From contig JAGBHM010000023.1 of the NCBI GenBank assembly GCA_017935505.1, positions 82,556 to 146,555 on the forward strand: a DNA stretch of 64,000 bases. The letters are read 5' to 3'. The number at the start of each line of letters is the position of its first letter. The first letter of the stretch is position 1. Source of the stretch: Bacteroidales bacterium. GTDB taxonomy: Bacteria; Bacteroidota; Bacteroidia; Bacteroidales; UBA932. The notes under the pieces are model-generated. The model worked only from the letters and a program-made list of their open reading frames with translations. It searched no databases and was not told where the DNA came from. Positions 28,097-36,919 of this stretch are shown in pieces. A program made the position numbers and the translations under genes.

Positions 28097-29413
28097 ATGA
28101 AAAAACTTATATACATATTCCTTCTGTTTGCGGCATTTGCCTGCAATAATGAGACAGTGGAGAAGGACAACGACAATCCGCTGGTATATATTCCAAGGTA
28201 CGGTTTCTCATTGAATGAGATCTGGGCATTGGACGGAGGCACAGACAGCCATTATCTGAATGTTTACTGCAGCGGCCTGTTCAGCGGCGCCAGCAATGAG
28301 ATTGAGGTTGGTTATCAGATAGATCCTTCATTGGTTACAGCCTACAATGATGATATTACACAACAGTATTCAGGTCAGGTTAAGGAGTTGCCTGCAGACT
28401 GCTACCGTGTAACCGGCACCTCAGCAAAGATTCTCAAAGGTGAGACAGCGGCCAAGATTCCTATTGAATTTGATATCGCAAAAATCAAGGCACTGGAGCA
28501 CAAAGCAGATGAATACTATGTGGTTCCAATCAGACTTACCTCTACATCAAAATACAACCTTCATAATGATGAGAACTATACCAATGCTCTCTATGCAATC
28601 AATTTGAAGGAGCCTCTGTTCTACTTCTATAACAACAGAAACGGACAGGCAACACAAGATTGCAAGGTCATTTACGGTTCTGAGCAAGTTATGAGATATA
28701 TGGTTGTTGGTACAGGTATTCCTGAGGGATCATATACTGTAAGTGTTGAGTATACTCCTGATTTGTTGGACAAATATGAGTCAGGTACCGTTCTTCCTGA
28801 GAGCGCATTTGAGATAATTAATTCTAGTGTTGTCTTTGAGAACGAGCACTCAACTCCAAACCTTGAGGTGAAATTCAAAGCCGATGGTCTCGAATACAAC
28901 AATACATACTATCTTCCTTTGACCATTACAAGCACCTCTGCATATCAGGCAGATGAGAGCCGTAGCACTCTTGTTGTGAAGGTGCAGCTCAAGAATGAGT
29001 ATGAGAAGACATATTCAAGTAGTTTCACCATCTTTAACAGCAGATGGACAAGAACTGCAACTTATTCAGCAAGCAAAAGCATTACAAGCTATGACAATGA
29101 TATCATTGAGATGATGATAATTAAAACCGGTAAGACAATTGCTGGAGCAACATCACAAACCGGAACAAGTTCAACATTTGCCAATAAGTACATGAGAATA
29201 AAGATTATCCCTACAGATGACCCGACCCATTATGATATTGAACTTATCAAAGTGGAGGATCTGGGATCGAAGAATTCTCCTGCTACTTTGGAATTGACCC
29301 CTGGCCAGGACTCTTACTATAACTACAATAGAGAGGAACTGGTCATAAACTACAGATTCCAGGACAGCAAAGGCTATTGGATGGAGGTTACAGAAGTTGC
29401 TACGGCCAGGTAG
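28097..29413 (+). CDS. DUF1735 (BT_3987-like) surface lipoprotein
   Basis: A 438-residue lipoprotein (MKKLIYIFLLFAAFAC, Cys16) with two similar immunoglobulin-like units: one from about residue 45 (IEVGYQIDPSLVTAYN, then IPIEFDIAKIKALEHK and YYVVPIRLTSTSKYNLH) and one from about 205 (YTVSVEYTPDLLDKYE, then NTYYLPLTITSTSAYQ). This arrangement is typical of DUF1735 proteins encoded at the end of SusCD operons, where they act as accessory surface binding proteins. The C-terminal 140 residues may correspond to DUF4361. It closes the five-gene operon; a terminator follows. Confidence 0.82.
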   Translation: MKKLIYIFLLFAAFACNNETVEKDNDNPLVYIPRYGFSLNEIWALDGGTDSHYLNVYCSGLFSGASNEIEVGYQIDPSLVTAYNDDITQQYSGQVKELPADCYRVTGTSAKILKGETAAKIPIEFDIAKIKALEHKADEYYVVPIRLTSTSKYNLHNDENYTNALYAINLKEPLFYFYNNRNGQATQDCKVIYGSEQVMRYMVVGTGIPEGSYTVSVEYTPDLLDKYESGTVLPESAFEIINSSVVFENEHSTPNLEVKFKADGLEYNNTYYLPLTITSTSAYQADESRSTLVVKVQLKNEYEKTYSSSFTIFNSRWTRTATYSASKSITSYDNDIIEMMIIKTGKTIAGATSQTGTSSTFANKYMRIKIIPTDDPTHYDIELIKVEDLGSKNSPATLELTPGQDSYYNYNREELVINYRFQDSKGYWMEVTEVATAR

Positions 29414-29438
29414 AACCCTTATAACTTAGAAAACTTTG

Positions 29439-29473
29439 AAAAGAGGCTTGAAAAGTGCTTTCAGGCCTCTTTT
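29439..29473 (+). terminator. Terminator after the SusCD operon
   Basis: A long imperfect stem: AAAAGAGGC (29439-29447) pairs with GCCTCTTTT (29465-29473), and TGAAA (29449-29453) pairs with TTTCA (29459-29463), with a small bulge between. The 3' arm ends in T residues. It separates the SusCD operon from the M64 gene, which therefore needs its own promoter. Confidence 0.75.
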
Positions 29474-29496
29474 CTATTGAAATTTTCCGCAACTTT

Positions 29497-29528
29497 TTAG
29501 GGTTATTTAAAGGGAAAGTGTAACCTAA
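29497..29528 (+). promoter_or_regulatory. Putative ECF promoter motif, M64 copy
   Basis: TTAGGGTT (29497-29504), 13 bases, GTGTAACCTA (from 29518), 36 bases before the M64 start codon. Box sequences and spacing match the copies before the first susC (17795) and before fecR (17123-17153). Confidence 0.65.
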
Positions 29529-29562
29529 AAAACTATAGTTATAACATAATAAAAGGTACGTT

Positions 29563-31566
29563 ATGAAAATTACAGCGAAAATACTCCGGGTTATACTGAT
29601 TGTGACCGCTGGTATTCTTACAATAGCATGTAGCAAGGAAGAAGCTGCGAAACTGGAGGTCAGTGCAACTAAAGTGGAGGTTGTTAGTCCAAAAGCTACT
29701 TTTACCGTCACTTCAAACAGAGCTTGGGTATTAAGCAAAAAAGGAAACTATAATTTTAGAATCGCACCTACAAATGGTAATTCTGGCACAACAGAGGTAA
29801 GCATTACCTATGCTGCCAATGACTCTGGAACTAACAGAGAGTCTGTTGTTACAATTACAGCTGGGGATCTGGTTAAGACAGTAAATGTTGTACAGCCAGT
29901 TGCATCCATTTCATTCTCTCCTGATACGCTTACATTTGAGCCTATAGAGGCTACCAAAACCGTTAATGTTACAGCAAATGTAGACTGGGATCTCAATACA
30001 AACGTATATCCAGAGTGGGTCAAATCAATTGAGGCTACAGGAAAGACAGGAAACGGAACAATTGCCGTTGCCGTAAAAGAGAACAAAGACAGAGTTTCCA
30101 ACAATAACTGGGATTTGGAGGTTATCTATGCAGGAACCCTGAAAAAACAGATTAGAATTATACAAGAGGTTGCTTATAACAATCCTCCTACAAAACCGGT
30201 AATTCTCACTCCTGCCAATAATGCGACTGGAGTATCTGTTATTCCAGACTTTACATGGGAGGCTGCTACAGATGTAGAGGGTGATGCTATAGATTATTAT
30301 GTGCAGGTATCTAAAGATGGAACTACTTGGGACCAGTTCCCTGCAGGAAAGGCTACAAAACTGAGTCATTCCGGAACATTCAAGCCATTGGAGCCAAATA
30401 CCACATATTATTATAAAGTTACAGCCAACGATAACTACAATGGAGGTATCACAGACTCTGAAATAACTAAATTTACAACATCTGAGAAGGATGCATATAC
30501 AGATGGTGAGTACAAACTATATATGAAGAGTACAAAAGGTGAGGACAAATCATTTGTAGTTGTCTTTACTGGAGATGGTTACTTGCCTGAGCACCACAGA
30601 TATGGAGGATTGTTCGACCAAGATATGAATACCTCAATAGAGGGATTGTTTGAAATTGAGCCATACAAGACATACAGGGAGTATTTTACTGTATACAAGA
30701 TTGCTGCATTCAGTAACGAGGCGGGTGTGACAAATAATAAGACAGGTGTTGAGGTAGATACCAAATTCGGAAGCTACTGGAGTGGTGGTAATAGTACATA
30801 TCTTGGAACGACAGCCAAGAGGGCTGGTATATATGAGTGGTGCGAGAAGATTCCGGAGTTCAAGAACAGAACCAAAAAGCATACAGCAGTGGCTGTTATC
30901 ATAAATGCCGATGTATATGCCGGAACCTGTACAATGTGGAGCAACGGTGAGAGTATTGCATTGATGACCTACAACAGAAATGCCGGTTCTGTCCAGACAG
31001 AGTTTGTAAACACAGTAAAACATGAGCTGGGTGGACATGGTATAGGAAGATTGGCCGATGAGTATACAACCTCTTCGGGTTTCTATCCGGAAGATAGCAA
31101 GGCAGGTCTGAGAGAGTGGCAGGGATATGGCACATATTTGAATGTAACTGTAGAGCCGAACATCGCAGATTCACCTTGGGCACACTTCATTGATGTGGAG
31201 GGCTACTCACACGTGGATATGTTTGAAGGAGCAGCCGGCTACAAACAGGGTGTGTGGAAACCTGAGCAGACCAGCTGTATGATAAGCAACTTGCCATATT
31301 TCAACTCTCCAAGCCGATTCTATATTGTAAAGAGAATTCTTGAAATGGCCGGTGAGATAGAGCCTATAAAGATGTCAGATCCTCAGGCAGTGAAATTGCC
31401 AAAATTGAAAGCATTGATGGATAAGTTTATAGAAAAAGATGTACAGAAGACAAATCCATATCTTTCAACCCAATCGAGCAACACCTATTATCCTGGTTGG
31501 GGTGGTGTGCCATACGATTTCATTCCTCTTGCACCTCCTGTATTGTTAAAAGAAGGTGAGGAGTAG
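29563..31566 (+). CDS. BACON-FN3-M64 metallopeptidase lipoprotein (IgA-peptidase family)
   Basis: A surface zinc peptidase; family M64 is named for a clostridial IgA-cleaving enzyme. The 667-residue protein has a lipoprotein signal with Cys23 followed by SKEE, like the acidic surface-export signals of Bacteroidota. Then come two BACON-type domains (about residues 30-110 and 112-205), a fibronectin-III-like domain (about 206-310, PTKPVILTPANNATGVS to YYYKVTANDNYNGG) and the catalytic domain with HELGGHGIGRLADEY (His487, Glu488, His492, Asp501 region). Spacing of the two His is HExxxH rather than HExxH. It has its own ECF-type promoter motif, so it is probably co-induced with the SusCD operon. 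Confidence 0.88.
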   Translation: MKITAKILRVILIVTAGILTIACSKEEAAKLEVSATKVEVVSPKATFTVTSNRAWVLSKKGNYNFRIAPTNGNSGTTEVSITYAANDSGTNRESVVTITAGDLVKTVNVVQPVASISFSPDTLTFEPIEATKTVNVTANVDWDLNTNVYPEWVKSIEATGKTGNGTIAVAVKENKDRVSNNNWDLEVIYAGTLKKQIRIIQEVAYNNPPTKPVILTPANNATGVSVIPDFTWEAATDVEGDAIDYYVQVSKDGTTWDQFPAGKATKLSHSGTFKPLEPNTTYYYKVTANDNYNGGITDSEITKFTTSEKDAYTDGEYKLYMKSTKGEDKSFVVVFTGDGYLPEHHRYGGLFDQDMNTSIEGLFEIEPYKTYREYFTVYKIAAFSNEAGVTNNKTGVEVDTKFGSYWSGGNSTYLGTTAKRAGIYEWCEKIPEFKNRTKKHTAVAVIINADVYAGTCTMWSNGESIALMTYNRNAGSVQTEFVNTVKHELGGHGIGRLADEYTTSSGFYPEDSKAGLREWQGYGTYLNVTVEPNIADSPWAHFIDVEGYSHVDMFEGAAGYKQGVWKPEQTSCMISNLPYFNSPSRFYIVKRILEMAGEIEPIKMSDPQAVKLPKLKALMDKFIEKDVQKTNPYLSTQSSNTYYPGWGGVPYDFIPLAPPVLLKEGEE

Positions 31567-31586
31567 GTATAATTCCAATATAAAAG

Positions 31587-31619
31587 TGGCCCGACAATGA
31601 TTTCTCATGAGTCGGGCCA
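31587..31619. terminator. Bidirectional terminator between M64 gene and radA
   Basis: TGGCCCGAC (31587-31595) pairs with GTCGGGCCA (31611-31619), with inner ATGA/TCAT pairs at 31597-31600 and 31605-31608. It is flanked by AAAA on the left and TTTG on the right, so it can end transcription from both convergent genes. Confidence 0.85.
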
Positions 31620-31640
31620 TTTGTTTTGGATATTTGTCGG

Positions 31641-33071
31641 TTAAAAAACAGCTTTTACCAGCTCCTGGATATTTGCCACTCTCATTATTTGGATACCTTT
31701 TTCAAGGCCCGACGGAATTTTACTGAAAGAGGAGACTAATATCTGCTTGAACCCCAGTTTTTCAGCCTCTATTATACGCCGTTCCACCTGACTTACAGGA
31801 CGTATCTCCCCACTAAGCCCAATCTCACCAGCAAATGCGGTATCATTTGAGAGAGTCACATCAAAATTCGAAGAGAGAATAGAGGCTACAACTGCCAGAT
31901 CGCATGCTGGATCTGAAACCCTAAGGCCGCCGGCCATATTGAGGAATACATCTTTCTGGGCTAGTTTGAAACCAACCCTTTTTTCCAGCACTGCAAGTAG
32001 CATATTCATTCTCCTTACATCAAATCCTGTGGCAGATCTCTGCGGAGTGCCATATGCCGCCGTGCTCACAAGTGCTTGGATTTCAATCAGAAAAGGCCTG
32101 GTGCCATCGAGGGTTGCCGCAACAGCAGTTCCACTGAGATTATTGTCGTGCATTGGAATGAACATTTCAGAAGGGTTCAGAACCTCTCTGAGCCCTTGGG
32201 AGGTCATTTCATAAACGGCAAGTTCGGCAGTTGAACCAAATCTGTTCTTGATACTCCTTAAAATACGGTAAGAGTGGCGCGTATCTCCTTCAAACTGTAA
32301 AACCACATCAACTATATGTTCCAGAATTTTTGGTCCGGCAATACTTCCGTCTTTGGTTATGTGTCCTATGAGAATCACCGGAGTATTGCTCTCCTTTGCA
32401 AATCGGAGCAGAGATGCAGCACACTCCCTCACCTGCGAGACACTACCTGCAGATGATTCAATATTCTGGGAATAAATTGTTTGTATCGAGTCAATTATGA
32501 GCAACTGTGGCTTTACAACCTTTGCCTGTGTAAGAATATTTTCAAGTAATGTCTCCGATAGTATCAGACAATTGTCTGCATCTGACATATTGCCGGTGTC
32601 ACTCTCCGGATACATGTTGGTATTATCTCCAAAATCAGGTTGGCGCATTAGCCTGTCGGCCCTCAGCTTAATTTGCCTTACGCTCTCCTCTCCCGAGATA
32701 TAGAGTGTTTTAAGATGATTGCAATATAGCGGAATTTGTAAAGAGAGTGTCGATTTTCCTATTCCAGGTTCTCCACCAATAAGAATCAGGGATCCTTCAA
32801 CCAATCCACCTCCCAATACCCGGTCCAATTCGCTATTACCCAATGTAATCCTGCTCTCATTTGTTGAGTTTATCTCAGACAGCCGTTGTGGCGTACCGGC
32901 AATACTCTCCAAGAAAGCGCGGTTCCGTGATGTTATATTTCCATCATCACCTTTGCCCACAATCTCCTCCACCATAGTATTCCATTCGCCACAAGCCGGG
33001 CACTTTCCCATCCATTTTGCACTCTCATTTCCACAAGCAGTGCAGAACCATGCTTTTTTGATTTTTGCCAT
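31641..33071 (-). CDS. radA: DNA repair protein RadA
   Basis: RecA-like ATPase that promotes branch migration in recombinational repair. The 476-residue protein has a four-cysteine zinc finger at the N terminus (FCTACGNESAKWMGKCPACG), Walker A GGEPGIGKST, Walker B region LLIIDSIQTIYS, the RadA-specific KNRFG motif and a C-terminal Lon-protease-like domain (GLSGEIRPVSQVERRIIEA). Start chosen at 33071 (MAKIKKAWFC), the usual family N terminus; an in-frame ATG lies nine bases upstream. A TAnnTTTG match on the minus strand at 33104-33097 may be its -7 element. Confidence 0.96.
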   Translation of the reverse strand: MAKIKKAWFCTACGNESAKWMGKCPACGEWNTMVEEIVGKGDDGNITSRNRAFLESIAGTPQRLSEINSTNESRITLGNSELDRVLGGGLVEGSLILIGGEPGIGKSTLSLQIPLYCNHLKTLYISGEESVRQIKLRADRLMRQPDFGDNTNMYPESDTGNMSDADNCLILSETLLENILTQAKVVKPQLLIIDSIQTIYSQNIESSAGSVSQVRECAASLLRFAKESNTPVILIGHITKDGSIAGPKILEHIVDVVLQFEGDTRHSYRILRSIKNRFGSTAELAVYEMTSQGLREVLNPSEMFIPMHDNNLSGTAVAATLDGTRPFLIEIQALVSTAAYGTPQRSATGFDVRRMNMLLAVLEKRVGFKLAQKDVFLNMAGGLRVSDPACDLAVVASILSSNFDVTLSNDTAFAGEIGLSGEIRPVSQVERRIIEAEKLGFKQILVSSFSKIPSGLEKGIQIMRVANIQELVKAVF

Positions 33072-33182
33072 AATTTTCATTTTATAAAACCTGATACAAA
33101 ATTAGAAAAGAATTGACATTATTATATATCGACGGTAGATTATCGGTAGATTTAAAAATATCTACCCAAAATATACTCCACA

Positions 33183-33404
33183 CTATTTTGTACCACTTTT
33201 TGCATTCATCAAATCCTTTATAATAGTATCCTCAATAACTTCAGAATATATTTGGGTTGTTGTAACTTTTGAGTGGCCCAATATCTTCTGTATTGTTGTT
33301 ATGGGAATACTCTGATTGCATAATAGAGTGGCACAGGTGTGACGAGCTACATGGAATGTCATTTTAGTCTCAATCATCAATTTCTGCTGTATCTTCGTGT
33401 AGAA
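33183..33404 (-). pseudogene. Remnant of a tyrosine-recombinase integrase
   Basis: About 74 codons encode only the C-terminal part of a Bacteroidota tyrosine integrase: the MTFHVARHTCATLL box (His and Arg of the catalytic set) and LGHSKVTTTQIYSEV with the catalytic tyrosine. In the same frame a TAG at 33407-33405 lies just upstream, and no catalytic N-terminal Arg region or SAM-like core-binding domain is present. It is probably a relic of an excised or decayed integrative element. An inverted repeat (33145-33151 with 33160-33166) lies beyond its 3' end, but no matching attachment repeat was found. Confidence 0.8.
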
Positions 33405-33442
33405 CTAACACATTGCAGGTTTTATATTTATTTTGACAGAAA

Positions 33443-33473
33443 TTGGACTTGTTTAAAGTATTCACTATATTTG
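33443..33473 (+). promoter_or_regulatory. Promoter of the beta-lactamase-like gene
   Basis: TTG at 33443-33445, 20 bases, TATATTTG at 33466-33473 (fits TAnnTTTG). The -7 element ends 27 bases upstream of the start codon at 33501. Confidence 0.55.
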
Positions 33474-33500
33474 TTTGATTAATGTTTTAACAGATCTCGT

Positions 33501-35111
33501 ATGAAGAAATTATGTATCCTATTGGTTGCGGCTATTTTCTCGGCATCGGCCGGTTGGGCGTCAGGTTCTGTAGAGAACTATGGTATTGAAGATAATGAAT
33601 GCTGCGGTAAGAATGTAGATGAAAAAGTTGTAAAAAGTATCGACAGCTATATCCAAAAAGTGCAGAAGGAGTGGCAGTTGACTGGAGTGGCAGCGGCTTT
33701 TTCCAAAGGAGGGGAAGTTTTTTATTCTAAGGCATATGGTGTTAAGGATATGACATCGACGGAGCCTATAGATGTGAATACTGTTTTTCAGATAGGTTCG
33801 GTTTCAAAATCATTTACAGCAGCCGTTATGGCATCGCTGGTTGATGAGGGCAAGGTGAGCTGGGAGGATACCGTCGTGAACATTCTGCCAGATTTCAAAA
33901 TGTATGATCCGTGGGTTACTGCAAATATGCAGGTCAAGGATGTGATGACGCACAAGAGCGGCCTTGGCGGACAAGTAGGTACATATCTTCCAAATTTGGG
34001 CTACGACAGGGATGATATCTACAGAATGATGGCCCAGATAAAGCCTGCTTACAGTTTCAGAAATGATTATCAGTATAATAACATCACATTTATAATTGCG
34101 GCCAAAATTATAGAGAAGGTTACAGGAAAAACATGGGAGGAGAATGTGCAGGAGCGTATTTTCAACCCTCTTGGCATGACTTCAACTTCTATGAATGGAG
34201 AGGGTTACATTGCAACTGAAAACAAAGCAGTGCCACATGAATATCTATACAAAGATTCGATAGCAATAAGGCCTCTGTATGGTGATGACCAGGCATTATG
34301 GTGGCTTACTGTAATAGGACCGGCCGGTTCAATCAATTCAAATGTGGGTGATATGATCAAATATGCCGAGTTCCACAGATTGAATGGTGTTGCCCAAAAC
34401 GGAAAACAGGTAATCTCTGAAAAGAGTGCAAAATATCTCCATAAAGGAGTTACAATTACATCACAGGATGATAACCGTACAACCCTCTATGGTCACTGCT
34501 GGTTTGTGGAGCAGAATAACCGTTACAGATTGTATTTCCACACAGGCACAACATGGGGATTTTCAACACTTTGCTTCTTTGTGCCGGAGTTGGAGCTTAG
34601 CGGTATAATGTTTATGAATTGTGAGGTGGGTGCTTCGCCGCGCTATGCAATTATGCGCCGCCTCATTGATTTGATGATGGGTGCTCCTGTAGGGGAGTTT
34701 ACAGACCAATTCAAGGATTACAGCAAGGAGTCATTTGAAAGCTACATCGCATCTGAGAAGAGTGCTGCTGAGAAGGCCGCTGCCAAGGAGGCTGAGGAGA
34801 AGGCTTCAGGCAAAGCTTTGAATCTGCCTGCGCCCAAAGCATCTGCTATTGTGGGTAGGTATGTGAAAGATGAGCCTTGGGGTGATGTTGTTGTAGAGGC
34901 GGAGAAAGGTCTCCTCTATATCACTACAGGAAAGAAGGCATTTAAGAATAGGCTAAACCATAAGGAGGGCAATACTTATACATTCTGGAGCGACGGATAT
35001 GAGTTTGCAATCCATTTTGATATGGATGAGAAAGGTAAGAAATCTGTTGGGTTTATACTGGAGCTTGGAAAGGGTGAAGAGAAGTCTGTAGGCGGATGGA
35101 TGCGCGAATAG
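33501..35111 (+). CDS. Exported serine hydrolase, beta-lactamase (class C) family
   Basis: Penicillin-binding-protein-like serine hydrolase (PF00144 type) in the periplasm. The 536-residue protein has a signal peptide (MKKLCILLVAAIFSASAGWA), the SxxK box S100-V-S-K103, the YxN box Y192-N-N194, an HTG box (347-349) in place of KTG, and after an alanine/lysine/glutamate-rich linker (about 413-445) a C-terminal beta domain like DUF3471. Family members include AmpC lactamases, D-aminopeptidases and esterases; the HTG and the extra domain point away from a true antibiotic-resistance enzyme. A similarly exported hydrolase gene follows after 51 bases. Confidence 0.85.
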   Translation: MKKLCILLVAAIFSASAGWASGSVENYGIEDNECCGKNVDEKVVKSIDSYIQKVQKEWQLTGVAAAFSKGGEVFYSKAYGVKDMTSTEPIDVNTVFQIGSVSKSFTAAVMASLVDEGKVSWEDTVVNILPDFKMYDPWVTANMQVKDVMTHKSGLGGQVGTYLPNLGYDRDDIYRMMAQIKPAYSFRNDYQYNNITFIIAAKIIEKVTGKTWEENVQERIFNPLGMTSTSMNGEGYIATENKAVPHEYLYKDSIAIRPLYGDDQALWWLTVIGPAGSINSNVGDMIKYAEFHRLNGVAQNGKQVISEKSAKYLHKGVTITSQDDNRTTLYGHCWFVEQNNRYRLYFHTGTTWGFSTLCFFVPELELSGIMFMNCEVGASPRYAIMRRLIDLMMGAPVGEFTDQFKDYSKESFESYIASEKSAAEKAAAKEAEEKASGKALNLPAPKASAIVGRYVKDEPWGDVVVEAEKGLLYITTGKKAFKNRLNHKEGNTYTFWSDGYEFAIHFDMDEKGKKSVGFILELGKGEEKSVGGWMRE

Positions 35112-35162
35112 CCTGACATGCAATAATTTATAAAGATAAAATAAAATTAAAAAAATAAGGAT

Positions 35163-35984
35163 ATGAAAAAGATTTTTGCTTTGGTAGCCATTATGGTGTT
35201 GGTGATGGCAAGTTTTGGCAATGTTGATGCTCAAGGAAAAAAGGTAAAACAAGCAACAGAAACAGTAGAGGCTTGTATGCCAATTATTGGTATTTCTGCG
35301 GCGGAGTCTTCTCCAGCAAGCGCCCCTGCCACTTATGTCAATGCTGTAAAAAGGGCTGGCGGTGTGCCGGTTATAATTCCAATGACTTCAGACAAGGCTC
35401 AGTTGGAGGCTGTTCTTGAGATTGTTGATGGTGTTATAATGACAGGTGGTGAGGATATTGATCCTCTTAAAGGTTATAATGAGGAGCCTTTGCGTGCCCT
35501 TGGAGAGATTGTTCCGGAGCGTGACAAATTTGATTTGATGCTTATCAGAATGGCTGTGGCAAAAGGTCTTCCTGTATTGGGAATATGTCGTGGTGAGCAG
35601 CTTATGAATGTGGCATTTGGCGGTTCATTATATCAGGATATACCTTCTCAGGTAAAGACATCTTATATAAAACACCGTCAGGAGGCTCCACGCAATTACG
35701 GAACCCATTCAATTGAGATCACAGAGGGCTCATTGATGCACAAAATGCTGGGAGTGAATAAAATTGCAGTAAACTCATACCACCATCAGGCGGTTAAGGA
35801 TGTTGCTCCTGGCTTTAAAGTTACAGCAGTATCTCCAGATGGCATTGTAGAGGCTATTGAGAAAGTTGACTCAGACTGTGTATGGGGTGTGCAGTTCCAT
35901 CCTGAAGGTTTTGTTTCAATGGGTGACGACAGCTTCTTGGGCATATTCAAACACCTTGTGAATAAAGCGGCAGAAAAGAAATAA
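35163..35984 (+). CDS. Exported gamma-glutamyl hydrolase, peptidase C26 (PuuD-like)
   Basis: Class-I glutamine-amidotransferase fold hydrolase that cleaves gamma-glutamyl bonds. The 273-residue protein has a signal peptide (MKKIFALVAIMVLVMASFGNVDA), the oxyanion segment VIMTGGEDIDPLKGY, the nucleophile elbow GICRGEQLMNVAFGG and the catalytic FHPEG near the C terminus. Export distinguishes it from cytoplasmic PuuD of putrescine breakdown, so the substrate is likely an imported or cell-wall gamma-glutamyl peptide (inference). It lies just downstream of the serine hydrolase, suggesting a joint role in peptide or wall-fragment processing. Confidence 0.85.
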   Translation: MKKIFALVAIMVLVMASFGNVDAQGKKVKQATETVEACMPIIGISAAESSPASAPATYVNAVKRAGGVPVIIPMTSDKAQLEAVLEIVDGVIMTGGEDIDPLKGYNEEPLRALGEIVPERDKFDLMLIRMAVAKGLPVLGICRGEQLMNVAFGGSLYQDIPSQVKTSYIKHRQEAPRNYGTHSIEITEGSLMHKMLGVNKIAVNSYHHQAVKDVAPGFKVTAVSPDGIVEAIEKVDSDCVWGVQFHPEGFVSMGDDSFLGIFKHLVNKAAEKK

Positions 35985-36050
35985 ATTGCAGTTATTATAT
36001 TTTTTAGTAGGTTTGCAAATCTTTTTGATAGAAACAGACATATATAAACA

Positions 36051-36887
36051 ATGATAGTTGCCAAAACACTTGCTGAATTTGCACAGGCATACAGCAATCT
36101 GGAAAATAAGGCCGATATAGGCTTTGTTCCAACAATGGGAGCCCTGCATGAAGGGCATATATCTTTGGTTAAGGAGTCTGCAAAGAGGTGTTCGCATACT
36201 GTTGTGAGCATTTTTGTAAATCCTACCCAATTTAATAACAAACAGGATCTCGAAACATATCCGCGTACTCTGGAGGCTGATTGCAAGCTTCTGGAGGAGT
36301 GCGCGGTTGACATAGTATTTGCTCCAAGAGTCATAGACATATATCCGCAGGAGGATACCAGAGTCTTTGATCTTGGAGGGCTTGACAATTATGGTGAAGG
36401 ACCTCGCCGTCCGGGTCATTTCAATGGTGTAGCCCAGGTCGTTACCCGTTTGTTTGACATTGTCAAACCTGCATATGCCTTCTTCGGAGAGAAAGATTTC
36501 CAGCAGGTGGCCATAATCAAGTATTTTGTAAAGGATCTAAATTATCCACTTACAATAGTGCCTTGCAGCATTATAAGAGAGAGCGACGGTTTGGCAAAGA
36601 GTTCAAGGAACACACTCCTTACTCCTGCACAGCGTGCTGCCGCTCCACATATATACAAAACTCTCTGCAAAGCTGTGGAATTGAAGGGTAAGTACTCTCC
36701 AAAGGAGGTTGCCGCCATTCTTGCAAAGGAGATTGATGAAAATCCTGAACTTGAAACAGAGTACATAGAGATTATTGATGCTGATACACTCCGTCCTATT
36801 GAGAACTGGAATGATGCGGAAAATCTCCGTTTGTGGTGTGCAGTGTATGCACGTCCGGTAAGGCTTATCGACAATATCGGATTGTAA
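36051..36887 (+). CDS. panC: Pantothenate synthetase
   Basis: ATP-dependent condensation of pantoate with beta-alanine to pantothenate, the vitamin precursor of CoA. The 278-residue protein has the nucleotidyl-transferase motifs FVPTMGALHEGHISLV (HIGH-like), FVNPTQFNNKQDLETYPRT, GHFNGVAQVVTRLFDIV, YAFFGEKDFQQ and the KMSKS-like AKSSRN. Length is normal. panD, which supplies beta-alanine, follows after 32 bases, so the last two steps are encoded together. Confidence 0.97.
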   Translation: MIVAKTLAEFAQAYSNLENKADIGFVPTMGALHEGHISLVKESAKRCSHTVVSIFVNPTQFNNKQDLETYPRTLEADCKLLEECAVDIVFAPRVIDIYPQEDTRVFDLGGLDNYGEGPRRPGHFNGVAQVVTRLFDIVKPAYAFFGEKDFQQVAIIKYFVKDLNYPLTIVPCSIIRESDGLAKSSRNTLLTPAQRAAAPHIYKTLCKAVELKGKYSPKEVAAILAKEIDENPELETEYIEIIDADTLRPIENWNDAENLRLWCAVYARPVRLIDNIGL

Positions 36888-36919
36888 TAACTAGAAAATA
36901 TAACTAAATACTCATACAG

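Noticed and set aside
33121..33182. Attachment site beside the integrase relic
   Set aside because: A short inverted repeat (33145-33166) is present, but no direct repeat pair that would bound an element could be found.
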